From assembly GCF_002994635.1 (NCBI RefSeq), contig NZ_PVNL01000147.1, positions 186,001-250,000 on the forward strand: a stretch of 64,000 bases of DNA, in the 5' to 3' direction. The stretch is from Enhygromyxa salina. Its GTDB lineage: Bacteria; Myxococcota_A; Polyangia; Nannocystales; Nannocystaceae. The position numbers and the translations under genes were made by a program. The notes beneath the pieces are model-generated. The model was not told where the DNA came from. It saw nothing but the letters and a program-made list of their open reading frames with translations, and did not search any database. Of the stretch, positions 8,452 through 17,127 are shown piece by piece (within the stretch, counting starts at the first letter, position 1; the number at the start of each line of letters is the position of its first letter).

Positions 8452-10899
8452 ATGTCGACTCGCTATCTCGCTTCCATTTTCTCGCTGCTGGTGGCTTTGA
8501 CGGCCGCCTGCGCGAAGTCTGACGACACCGCCGAGACCGATGAGACCGGCGGCGAGACCAGCGGAGACACCGACGGCGAAGCGGAGATCGTCGAGTGCGG
8601 CGAGCTCGAGCTTCCGGTCCAGGGCAGCTGTACCGCCGAGGGTCAAGCCGGCGGCTCGCTGTTGATACGCGGCGACGTGCTCGCGCCCGACGTCGTGTAT
8701 CGCGGCGGCTCGGTCCTGATCGAGGGCGGCTCGATCACCTGCGTGGGCTGCAACTGCGACCCAGGCGACGCGACCTTGACCTGCGCGGACTCGGTCATCT
8801 CGCCCGGGCTGATCAACCCCCACGACCACATCACCTTCGCCAACAACTGGCCGATCGGGGACGGTGTGGATCGCTATGATCACCGCCACGACTGGCGCAA
8901 GGGTCTCAACGGTCACGCGTCGCTCCCAACCAACGGCGGGGCTTCGGACGAGAGCATCTTGGCCGCCGAGCTGCGCTTTGTCATGGGCGGGGCGACCTCG
9001 GCCGCGAGCGCGGGCGGCAAGCCGGGGCTGCTGCGCAACGTCGATGGCGGCGGGCTCGAGGGCCTCGACATCCCGCAGGCCGACAGCGACACGTTCCCGC
9101 TCGACGACAACGACGGCACCCAGCACGCGAGCGGCTGCAGCTACGGCAGCGGCCCGACCATGACCGGCGACATCACGGGCAGCGCCTACTTGCCGCACAT
9201 CGCCGAGGGCATCAACGAGTACGCCAGCAACGAGCTGGTCTGCACCACCGCGGGCGCGACCGACGTCGTGAAGTCGAACACCGCGATCGTCCACGCGGTC
9301 GGGGTCTCGCTCCCGCTGGCCCAGCAGATCGTCAGCGCCAACGCCAAGGTGATCTGGTCGCCGCGCTCCAACGTGGTGCTGTACGGGGCCACGGCGCCGG
9401 TCACCATGTTCGACGCGCTCGGGATCCCGCTCTCGCTCGGCACCGACTGGGTGGCCTCGGGCTCGATGAACATGCTGCGCGAGCTGGCCTGCGCCGCGTA
9501 CCTCGACGACACCCACTACGGCGACTACTTCTCCGATCGAGATCTGTGGGCGATGGCGACCAGCGGCGGCGCGCAGGCGGTCGGTGGCGAGCTGGCGATC
9601 GGCGAGCTCACGGTCGGCTGGGTCGCCGACATCGCGGTGTTCGCCAAGCAGGGCGAGCTCGACCACGGCGCGGTCGTGCGTGGTCACGAGTCGAAGGTCG
9701 CGCTGGTCCTGCGCGGCGGCGTGCCGCTCTACGGCGACGCCGAGCTCCTGGCTTCGGGCGCGCTGGGGAGCGACGCCTGCGAGACCCTGGATGTGTGCGG
9801 CGTGGCCAAGCGCGCGTGCGTGGCCCAGGACACCTCGAGCAGCCTGAGCGCGGTCCAGGCCGGCGCCGGCTACCCGCTGTTCTTCTGCGGTGTGCCCGAC
9901 GACGAGCCCAGCTGCGTGCCCTCGCGCGACGAGTACCCCAACGGCCCGACCGCCGACGACCAGGACGGCGACGGCATCCCCAACGACGTGGACAACTGCC
10001 CGTCGGTGTTCAACCCGGTGTTCAACGTGCCGTTTCCGCTGTGGGAGGATCAGCCCGACTTCGACCTCGACGGGCTCGGCGACGTCTGCGATCCGTGCCC
10101 GGCCAACGAAGGCGACGTGTGCGAGGGCCCGGATCCCGACGACAGCGACGGCGACGGCGTGCCCAACGACACCGACAACTGCCCGCAGGATCCCAACGTC
10201 GATCAGGCCGACGCCGACGACGACGGCAAGGGCGACGCGTGTGACGACTGCGCCACCGCCAACCCCGGCAACCAGGCCTGCCCAGCGACCGTCGAGCAGA
10301 TCCAGGATCCCAGCGATCCGGGCCACGTCCCGCCCGGCTCGGTGGTGCTGGTCGAAGGCCTGACCGTCACCGCGATCCGCCCCGACAACAACGCGTTCAC
10401 GGCCGAGACCGGCACCGGTCAGCCGTACACGGGCATCTTCGTGTTCACCAACGGCAACCCGGGCGGGCTGGCGGTCGGGGATCTCGTCGACGTGCAAGGC
10501 ACGATCGAGGAGTACTTCGACCTCACCGAGCTCGTCGACGCCACGGTCACGGTCGTCACGCCCGGCGGCGGCGCCACGGTCACGCCCAAGCTGTTCGACC
10601 CGGCGCAGATCAGCACCGGTGGCGCCGAGGCCGAGGCTCACGAGTCGATGCTGGTCCAGGTCGCGGACGTGGTGATCACCGCCGTCAACCCCGACGGGGC
10701 CGACGACTACGACGAGTTCGAGGTCAGCGGCCTGCGCGTCGACGACCTGTTCTTCATGGCGCTCGACAACATGTGCCCGCTCGACTCGAGCTTCGTCAGC
10801 GTGACCGGCGTGTTGATCGAGTCGTTCTCGAACTTCAAGGTGACCCCGCGCGGCGCCGAGGACTTCGAGCTCGGCGTGCCGATGTGTCAGCCGTACTGA
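8452..10899 (+). CDS. Amidohydrolase-like lipoprotein with thrombospondin type 3 repeats
   Basis: 815 residues from the ATG at 8452. Signal peptide with lipobox L-T-A-A-C, then an acidic Thr/Glu/Asp linker. Residues about 60-445 are an amidohydrolase-superfamily fold: VISPGLINPHDH (metal-binding His-x-His), IVHAVGVSL, SPRSNVVLYG and LGTDWVASG (the conserved Asp), closing with the beta-sandwich strand VGWVADIAVF. This resembles the imidazolonepropionase/atrazine hydrolase branch. Two thrombospondin type 3 calcium-binding repeats follow (DQDGDGIPNDVDNCP and DSDGDGVPNDTDNCP), then a C-terminal OB-fold-like domain (VEGLTVTAIRPDN...VQGTIEEYFD). A metal-dependent hydrolase displayed on the cell surface is the likely role; the substrate is unknown. 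Confidence 0.85.
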   Translation: MSTRYLASIFSLLVALTAACAKSDDTAETDETGGETSGDTDGEAEIVECGELELPVQGSCTAEGQAGGSLLIRGDVLAPDVVYRGGSVLIEGGSITCVGCNCDPGDATLTCADSVISPGLINPHDHITFANNWPIGDGVDRYDHRHDWRKGLNGHASLPTNGGASDESILAAELRFVMGGATSAASAGGKPGLLRNVDGGGLEGLDIPQADSDTFPLDDNDGTQHASGCSYGSGPTMTGDITGSAYLPHIAEGINEYASNELVCTTAGATDVVKSNTAIVHAVGVSLPLAQQIVSANAKVIWSPRSNVVLYGATAPVTMFDALGIPLSLGTDWVASGSMNMLRELACAAYLDDTHYGDYFSDRDLWAMATSGGAQAVGGELAIGELTVGWVADIAVFAKQGELDHGAVVRGHESKVALVLRGGVPLYGDAELLASGALGSDACETLDVCGVAKRACVAQDTSSSLSAVQAGAGYPLFFCGVPDDEPSCVPSRDEYPNGPTADDQDGDGIPNDVDNCPSVFNPVFNVPFPLWEDQPDFDLDGLGDVCDPCPANEGDVCEGPDPDDSDGDGVPNDTDNCPQDPNVDQADADDDGKGDACDDCATANPGNQACPATVEQIQDPSDPGHVPPGSVVLVEGLTVTAIRPDNNAFTAETGTGQPYTGIFVFTNGNPGGLAVGDLVDVQGTIEEYFDLTELVDATVTVVTPGGGATVTPKLFDPAQISTGGAEAEAHESMLVQVADVVITAVNPDGADDYDEFEVSGLRVDDLFFMALDNMCPLDSSFVSVTGVLIESFSNFKVTPRGAEDFELGVPMCQPY

Positions 10900-10921
10900 T
10901 CGGCGCGCGGTCGGACCACGC

Positions 10922-13900
10922 TCAGCCGCGGCCGCGGAGCACTCGGACGAGCGCCGAGCCGTAGCGCTCGATCGTCTTCGCGCCGATCCCCGGCACCTCG
11001 CGCAGCGACTCGAGATCGTGGACCTCGCCGGCCGCGAGCGCGAGCAGCTGCTTGTTGCTGAGGATCCGAAACGCCGGAACGCCCTTGGCCCTGGCCTGGT
11101 TGAGCCGCCAGGTCTGGAGGGCCTCGAGCCGCGGACTGCCGGCTCCTCGCGACCCGCGTGGTTTACGGGTGCTGGGCTTGGCCGCGCGGGTCTTCGTGCC
11201 CGACTTGGTGCCCGACTTGCGCCCGCCGGGCTTGCGTTTGCGCTTGCGCTCGCCGGCCCGGGTCTCGCTCGACCCGCCGCTCAGATCCACGCTGATCATC
11301 ACCTTCGACAGCGCCGCGTCGAGCTCGGCCTCGCGGCGCGGAGGCGCCTGCGCGAGAACCACCCGGCGAAACGCGATCTCCTGGGTCCCCCCCGAGGGCG
11401 TGAAGCGATCCTCGTTCACCTCCAGGTACCCAGCCCGCTCGAGCGCCTGCAGCACCCGCTCGAAGCTGCTGCGCGGCAGCTGGCCCTCGGCGACCTCGCT
11501 GAACAGCCGACCGGCGGCGACGCCTCGCGGATCATCGGCGAGGGTCCGCAAGATCCCGCGCATGCAGGCCCGCTGCGCGTCGCTGGGTGACTGCTCGCGG
11601 GCCACCAGGGCGGTCTGCGGCGCACACACGTCGCAGCGCCCACAGGTCGAGCCGCTGTCTTCGCGGTCGCCAAAGTGCTCGACGAGCTCCAGCATGCGGC
11701 AGCGGCCCGCGCTCAAAAACATCGTCACGCGGTCGAGCTGGGCCTGGCGATGCTCACGCTGAGCGACATAGGGCGTGCGCCAGTCCTCGGGGCCCCGCCG
11801 CACGTTCTCCTCGGGATCGATCAGCGCCCCGCCGTGCAGCCACAGCTTCTCGAGGATCTTGTCCATGTCGTCGGTCTTGATCCGGGCCCGCCGCTGCAAC
11901 GTGGCCCGCGGGACGGCCTGGGTCCCCAGCAAGCGCGCGACGGCGGCGAGCTGGTCCGGCTCGGGGTAGTCGCGCTCGAGAAAAAATTCGTGGGTCCGCC
12001 GATCCGCGTAGGTATGCAGCAGGATCGTTCGGCTCGGCAGCCCGTCGCGCCCGGCCCGACCGATCTCCTGGTAATAGCCCTCGAGGCTGCCAGGCGAGGC
12101 GACATGCACGACCGTGCGAACGTCGGCCTTGTCGATGCCCATGCCGAACGCCACCGTGGCCACGATCACCGAGCTGTCTCCGCGCAAGAATTGATCCTGC
12201 GCCCGCGCCCGCGCCTGTGGGTTCATGCCCGCGTGGTAGGCCGCGACCGGGTACGCACCCTTGCCCCGACCCGAGAGCGCCGCGGCGAGCTGCTCGCAGA
12301 CCTTGCGGGTGGGGGCGTAGATGATCGCGGGCCGGCGCTCAGGATCGGCGAGCAGCTGCTTGCAGATCCCCGCCCGCTCGCTGCTCGCCACCTCGACCAG
12401 CTCGATCGCGAGGTTGGTCCGACGAAACCCCTTGATGAACGCCGCCGCGTCGGTCAGCCCGAGCTGCTGAAGAATGTCGCGTTGGACCAGCGGGGTCGCC
12501 GTCGCCGTCAGCGCGATGATCGGAACCCCTGCCCCGCCCGAGCTCGGGTGGGTGAGCGGCCGTAGGCGGGCCTCGAGCATCCGGTAGTCCGGGCGAAAGT
12601 CGTGGCCCCAGTGCGAGATGCAGTGGGCCTCGTCGACCGCGATCAGCGAGGGCCAGCGCTTGGCGAGCATCTGCGGGAACCCAGGCACGGCCAGCCGCTC
12701 GGGCGCCATGAAGAAGAACTCGAGTTCGCCGTCGAGGTAGCGGCGGCACACCTGACGCGACGCCACCCGCCCCAGGCCAGAGTGGATCCGCTCGGCCGCG
12801 AACCCGAGCGCGCGCAGCTTCTCGACCTGGTCTTCGATCAGGGCGATCAGCGGGCTGATCACCAGGGTCGTGCCGCCGCGGGCGATGCCCGGGAGCTGGT
12901 AGCACAGCGACTTCCCGGCGCCGGTCGGCATCACCACCAGCGCGCTGCTGCCCGCGGTCACGGCCGCGCAGATCTCTTGTTGGTGGGCTCGAAACTCGCG
13001 GAACCCAAACCGGGCCTCGAGCAGCGCGGGCAGCTCGGCGACTGGAACGGGCTCGGGGTTGTGGACGGCTCGAAGCGGCGCGGCTCGAGTCTCCCCGGCG
13101 GGTGCACGCGCGGATGGTCCCGCAGACGAACTCGCGCTGGCGGGCGCGTCCGCCGACTGCGTGACGGTACCGACGACCTCCGCCACGTACGCCTCGATCC
13201 TGGCCATGAACGAGGCGAGCTCACCCGGACCGCCGCCCATTTGATGCAGCGCGAGCTCCCACTCACCGGTCATCGCGGGGCTCTTGACCTGCTCGTGCAC
13301 GGCGTCGATCAGGCGCTCGCCCTTCTCGCTCGCGCGCAGCGTCTTGTTGCCCTCGCGGACCGCATAGTCGCGCTGCAACAAGGTCTCGATCGTGGCGGCC
13401 CGGGTCGCGGGCGTGCCCAGCCCGCAGCCGCGCATGGCCTCGCTCAGCTGCTTCTCCGACACGGTCCGGCCCGCCGTCTCCATCGCGGTCAGCAGCGAAG
13501 CCTCGGTGTGGGGCCGGGGCGGCTCAGTCTGCTTGTCGACGGCCTCGACCGACACGACCTCCGCGGCCTGCCCCGGCTCGAGCCCGCCCGGCAAGCTCGG
13601 GGCGCCACGCTTGCCCTTGCCGCCGCGCCGCTTGATGTCGAGCAGCTTCCAGCCCTCTTGCTCGACCGACGTCCCGCGGCTGACATAGCGATCCACGATC
13701 TGCTCGGGCGCCGAGCCACTGACGATCTGGGACTCGACCGTGGTGATCGCCTCGATGTAATTCGGGTGGTACGCAGCCAGCAGCCGCCGACACACGAGGT
13801 CGTAGATCTTGAACAGCTCGGAGCCCGCCCGCAGGTTCGGCCGCTCGGCGGTCGGCAGGATGGCGTGGTGATCGCTGACCTTCGCGTCGTCGACATAGCG

Positions 13901-15028
13901 GCCGCCAAGCGATCGCTCCCCGCTGGCCTCCGCGACCATCCCCGGATAGCCAGGCGCGATCGCGTCGATGATCCCCGGCAGCGTGGACGCGGTCTCCCGG
14001 TCGAGGTGGCGGCTGTCGGTCCGCGGGTACGAGATCGCCTTGTGACGCTCGTAGAGCTCTTGCGCGACGTCGAGCGTGCGCTTCGCCGACATCCCGTACA
14101 GCCGGTTCGCGTGGCGCTGCAGCTCGGTGAGGTCGTAGAGAAACGGAGGCGCGATGCTCTGCTTGGTGCGCAGGACGTGGGCCAGCGCCGCGGCGCCAGT
14201 CTTGGCCCGGGCGATCACGGCGGCCGCCTCATCGCCCTTGGCAGGCAGCCGGGCCAGCGCCGACTTGGGCGGCTTCCAGCGGGTGGTCGGCCCGGTCCCC
14301 GAGCGGGACGAGTCGGGCTCGGGATCCGCTCGGTGGTAGGTGCCCTCGAACTCCCCCGGCGCCGCCGCGAAGCGAGCGACCACCTCGCGATAATGAACGG
14401 GCACGAACTCCCGGATCTCGCGCTCGCGGGTGACCAGCATCGCCAGGGTCGGCGTCTGCACCCGCCCCACGCTGAGCTGGTCGTCGTAGAGCAGGCTGTA
14501 GGCGCGCGACAGGTTCATGCCCACCAGCCAGTCCGCGCGGCTGCGGGCCCGCGCGGCGTTGGCCAGGGCGTCGAACTCCGCGCCGCCGCGCAGCCGCCGA
14601 AACCCGCCACGGATAGCATCTTGGGTGAGCGCCGAGATCCACAGCCGCCGCCACGGTCGTGTGCAGCCGGTCTTCTCGTAGATGTAGCGGAAGATCAGCT
14701 CGCCCTCGCGGCCCGCGTCGGTCGCCGCGACGATCTCGCTCACGTCGGACGCGTTCATCAGGCGGGCGACCACCTCGAACTGATCCGCCGCGTGGTCGAG
14801 CACCCGCAGCGGCCACTCGCGCGGCAGCATCGGCAGCAGATCCAGCCGCCAGCGCTTCCACGCTGGCTCGATCTCCGACGGCTCGGCCAGACCGACCAGG
14901 TGCCCCACCGCCCACGTCACCCGGTAGCCGCCGCCCTCGAGGAAGCCGCGGCGACGTTGGGTGGCCCCGAGCGTCGCCGCGATGTCACGCGCGACGGAGG
15001 GCTTCTCCGCGAGGACGAGGGTCGGCAC
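10922..15028 (-). CDS. topB-recQ: DNA topoisomerase III - RecQ helicase fusion with HRDC domain
   Basis: A single 1368-residue frame without interruption. Residues 1-140 form the Toprim domain (LAEKPSVARD with Glu8; DAGREGE at 104-110, the TopB-type variant of DxDxE). Residues about 150-620 are the type IA topoisomerase core with catalytic Tyr334 in ISYPRTDS and the GLGTPATRA motif at 536-544. An Ala/Ser/Pro linker (621-665) leads into RecQ: Walker A PTGAGKS at 701-707, DEAH at 799-802, TATATP at 841-846, motif VI QEIGRAGRDG near 987, and a zinc-binding set Cys1110, 1129, 1132, 1135. A Lys/Arg-rich hinge (1258-1298) precedes an HRDC domain (1299-1366). RecQ and topoisomerase III cooperate in double Holliday junction dissolution and decatenation; here they are covalently joined. 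The usual topoisomerase zinc-finger tail is absent. Confidence 0.95.
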   Translation of the reverse strand: MPTLVLAEKPSVARDIAATLGATQRRRGFLEGGGYRVTWAVGHLVGLAEPSEIEPAWKRWRLDLLPMLPREWPLRVLDHAADQFEVVARLMNASDVSEIVAATDAGREGELIFRYIYEKTGCTRPWRRLWISALTQDAIRGGFRRLRGGAEFDALANAARARSRADWLVGMNLSRAYSLLYDDQLSVGRVQTPTLAMLVTREREIREFVPVHYREVVARFAAAPGEFEGTYHRADPEPDSSRSGTGPTTRWKPPKSALARLPAKGDEAAAVIARAKTGAAALAHVLRTKQSIAPPFLYDLTELQRHANRLYGMSAKRTLDVAQELYERHKAISYPRTDSRHLDRETASTLPGIIDAIAPGYPGMVAEASGERSLGGRYVDDAKVSDHHAILPTAERPNLRAGSELFKIYDLVCRRLLAAYHPNYIEAITTVESQIVSGSAPEQIVDRYVSRGTSVEQEGWKLLDIKRRGGKGKRGAPSLPGGLEPGQAAEVVSVEAVDKQTEPPRPHTEASLLTAMETAGRTVSEKQLSEAMRGCGLGTPATRAATIETLLQRDYAVREGNKTLRASEKGERLIDAVHEQVKSPAMTGEWELALHQMGGGPGELASFMARIEAYVAEVVGTVTQSADAPASASSSAGPSARAPAGETRAAPLRAVHNPEPVPVAELPALLEARFGFREFRAHQQEICAAVTAGSSALVVMPTGAGKSLCYQLPGIARGGTTLVISPLIALIEDQVEKLRALGFAAERIHSGLGRVASRQVCRRYLDGELEFFFMAPERLAVPGFPQMLAKRWPSLIAVDEAHCISHWGHDFRPDYRMLEARLRPLTHPSSGGAGVPIIALTATATPLVQRDILQQLGLTDAAAFIKGFRRTNLAIELVEVASSERAGICKQLLADPERRPAIIYAPTRKVCEQLAAALSGRGKGAYPVAAYHAGMNPQARARAQDQFLRGDSSVIVATVAFGMGIDKADVRTVVHVASPGSLEGYYQEIGRAGRDGLPSRTILLHTYADRRTHEFFLERDYPEPDQLAAVARLLGTQAVPRATLQRRARIKTDDMDKILEKLWLHGGALIDPEENVRRGPEDWRTPYVAQREHRQAQLDRVTMFLSAGRCRMLELVEHFGDREDSGSTCGRCDVCAPQTALVAREQSPSDAQRACMRGILRTLADDPRGVAAGRLFSEVAEGQLPRSSFERVLQALERAGYLEVNEDRFTPSGGTQEIAFRRVVLAQAPPRREAELDAALSKVMISVDLSGGSSETRAGERKRKRKPGGRKSGTKSGTKTRAAKPSTRKPRGSRGAGSPRLEALQTWRLNQARAKGVPAFRILSNKQLLALAAGEVHDLESLREVPGIGAKTIERYGSALVRVLRGRG

Positions 15029-15117
15029 GAGCTGGGCGCATGGTAGCGGAGCGGCTCGGCGTCGTCATGGCGCCCACGCTGATCCCGGCGTGCCTCACGC
15101 AGAGCCTACGCGCAGGC

Positions 15118-16320
15118 TCAGAACGCGACAGCCCCGTCAAGCTCGCGCAGCATCTGGTCGGACGTCAGATTGTCCGCCGCGACGCCATCAAAATATTGCA
15201 TCAATCCGACCTTCTCGTAATAGGGCATGATCCGCTCGCTCAGCAGCCCAATTGCCCGCAGGTTCGGGACCAAGCGCGAGAACATGACCTGTCGAAACAT
15301 CTTCATGCCCGGCGCATTGGTGATGAACCGCCGCCAGTGCTCGCGGCTCATCAACCCTTCGAACCATTCTTCATACACCTCGTAGACCATGAAGCGATTG
15401 CGCATCAGGATCGCCACCTCGAACGCCCAGTCCTCTCGCTCTTGCCGCTCGCGCTCGGTCAGCTGGGTCGTGATGTGCTCGCGCAGGGCCAGCACGCCGT
15501 AGTGCACGTGGCGGGCCTCGTCCTGGATCACCCGCTCGAGGATCGCCCGCAGCAGCGGCTCGCGCGTGACCTTGTAGATCACCCCAAACGCCCCCAGCGC
15601 CAGCCCTTCGACCATGATCTGCATGCCGAGGAATTTCATGTCCCAGCGCGAGTCGGTCATCAGCGAGTCGATGATCACGAACAGGTTGTCGTTGATCCGA
15701 TACAGCCGGCCGAGCTTCTGATCCAGGTAGCGGTTGAAGACCTCCACGTGGCGACCCTCGTCCATGACCTGGGTGGCGCCGTACATCTTGCCGTCGAAAA
15801 ATTGCACGGCCTCGGTGACCTGGCAGGCGGCGAACAGCGCGCCCTGCTCACCATGCAAGAACTGGCTGAGCAGCCAGCACACAACCGAGAAGCGCAGCTC
15901 GGCCAGCTCTTTGTTGGTGAACTTGGTGCCGAGCTCGTCGGCCAGGCTCTGCGGATCCAAGAAGTTGTCGGGCAGCAGCGGCACTTCGTAGTTGAACGGG
16001 TCGACGTCGGTGTGCCACGGCATCTCGTCGGAGTCCCACTGGCCCTGCTTGGCGCGGCGGTACAGCTCGGCCATGGCTGGCTGATCGGCTGGGTAGTTCC
16101 AGTCGAAGTGGGCCATGTAGTTGCACGGGATCTTGGTTGGCTCGTTCTGCCGACCGCGGTGCAGCAACATGCCGCGGATGCCAGACGGGCCGAGCGAGCG
16201 CAGCACCCTGGGATCGCGGATCTGAGTAAACACCGACAGCGCCTCGAAGTAGCTGTCGACCTGGCTGCGCATCTTGGTCGGCAACAGGTGGGTCAGGCGT
16301 GCGCTGTCTAGCATCGCCAT
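15118..16320 (-). CDS. Ferritin-like diiron oxygenase (AurF-like)
   Basis: About 400 residues from the ATG at 16320; an ATG at 16314 (AGGA 9 bases upstream) and a GTG at 16332 are alternatives. The helical protein carries a complete set of candidate diiron ligands: Glu158 (HGEQ), Glu188-x-x-His191 (DEGRH), Glu238 (MVEGL) and Glu268-x-x-His271 (DEARH). This is the pattern of ferritin-like oxygenases such as AurF and of R2-like proteins. Such enzymes use O2 and two electrons for N-oxygenation, hydroxylation or desaturation; the substrate is unknown. It is the last gene of a set with an FAD/2Fe-2S reductase, the likely electron donor, and a MerR regulator. A 21-bp palindrome lies just before the start. 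A small hairpin (15102-15119) overlaps the stop codon. Confidence 0.82.
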   Translation of the reverse strand: MAMLDSARLTHLLPTKMRSQVDSYFEALSVFTQIRDPRVLRSLGPSGIRGMLLHRGRQNEPTKIPCNYMAHFDWNYPADQPAMAELYRRAKQGQWDSDEMPWHTDVDPFNYEVPLLPDNFLDPQSLADELGTKFTNKELAELRFSVVCWLLSQFLHGEQGALFAACQVTEAVQFFDGKMYGATQVMDEGRHVEVFNRYLDQKLGRLYRINDNLFVIIDSLMTDSRWDMKFLGMQIMVEGLALGAFGVIYKVTREPLLRAILERVIQDEARHVHYGVLALREHITTQLTERERQEREDWAFEVAILMRNRFMVYEVYEEWFEGLMSREHWRRFITNAPGMKMFRQVMFSRLVPNLRAIGLLSERIMPYYEKVGLMQYFDGVAADNLTSDQMLRELDGAVAF

Positions 16321-16344
16321 CAATCCTGACACGGGTCATTCAGA

Positions 16345-16365
16345 GTGTCTAGTTCAACTAGACAC
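16345..16365. promoter_or_regulatory. 21-bp palindrome, likely MerR-family operator
   Basis: The arms GTGTCTAGTT and AACTAGACAC are perfectly complementary around one central base. The site sits 24 bases before the ATG of the diiron oxygenase gene and 13 bases behind the stop of the MerR gene. MerR-family dimers bind palindromes of this size between promoter elements, so the neighbouring regulator is the obvious candidate; binding is inferred. Confidence 0.6.
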
Positions 16366-16378
16366 ATGAGCTGGGCCC

Positions 16379-17125
16379 CTAAAATTGAGCGAAGAAGTTC
16401 CGGGCCTTGGCCTGGTGGTAGCGAGCCAGGAAGCTGTTCACCAGCGGCAGCCCGCGGCGAAACAGCTCGGCGACCTGGTCGGCGGGCAGCCTGGCCAGGC
16501 GCGGGGTCAGGTCCCGAACCTCGCGCTCGAACAGCGCGTCGATCGCCGCGACATAGCTGCCGAGATCTTTCACGCCAAAACCGAGCTCGGTCCTGAACCC
16601 GGCCTCGCGCAGGCTGGCCCACAGCTCGATCACCCACACGTCGTCCTCGGGGATGTGCTGGGCGCCCCGGATCTTGACCGTCCCGATCAGGCCAAGCTGC
16701 TCGAGCTCGCGCAGCTCATCGCGGGTGACGCCGTGCTTGCGCAGCAGCGGCGCGATCGCAACCGTACTGCCAGATCCACGGCTCGCCGCCAGCACGTCGG
16801 CGACGCGCTCTTTGACCTGAACCAGCAGCGCGCGCTGCTCGGGGCTGAACTCGTGATCCTCACCATCGAGCACCGCGCGGATCGTGTCGAGCGGCAAGAA
16901 CCGCTCATTCTTGAGCTCGAGCACCAACCGCAGGCGCTCGAGGTGCTCCTCGCCGTAGTAGGCCATGTTGGCCTTGGTCTTGTGACCCTCGGGGACCAGC
17001 CCCTTCGCAATATAGAAGTGCACGGTCTGGCGGTCGAGCCCAGTGTGCTCGCACAGATCTTTCATGCGGTAGGGCCAGCGCTGGCGGTCGAGCGTGGCGG
17101 CGGCGCGTGAGCTGGTGCGCGACAT
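16379..17125 (-). CDS. MerR-family transcriptional regulator with two HTH-like parts
   Basis: 248 residues. The ATG at 17125 is preferred because it lies 2 bases after the stop of the reductase gene (TGAACATG) and begins just before the DNA-binding domain. Residues about 17-85 are a MerR winged helix (YRMKDLCEHTGLDRQTVHFYI, then YGEEHLERLRLV). A second MerR-like segment (APLLRKHGVTRDELRELEQLGLI) follows at about 130-165, then a helical C-terminal part for dimerisation or effector sensing. No metal-binding Cys cluster is seen, so the effector is more likely an organic molecule. Its place inside the reductase-oxygenase operon suggests local control through the adjacent palindrome. Confidence 0.85.
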   Translation of the reverse strand: MSRTSSRAAATLDRQRWPYRMKDLCEHTGLDRQTVHFYIAKGLVPEGHKTKANMAYYGEEHLERLRLVLELKNERFLPLDTIRAVLDGEDHEFSPEQRALLVQVKERVADVLAASRGSGSTVAIAPLLRKHGVTRDELRELEQLGLIGTVKIRGAQHIPEDDVWVIELWASLREAGFRTELGFGVKDLGSYVAAIDALFEREVRDLTPRLARLPADQVAELFRRGLPLVNSFLARYHQAKARNFFAQF

Positions 17126-17127
17126 GT

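Noticed and set aside
12602..15046. An 814-codon open frame opposite the topoisomerase-RecQ gene
   Set aside because: It has no recognisable domain and biased composition (Arg, Gly, Leu). Long antisense frames are expected in GC-rich genes; the minus strand has intact catalytic motifs throughout.
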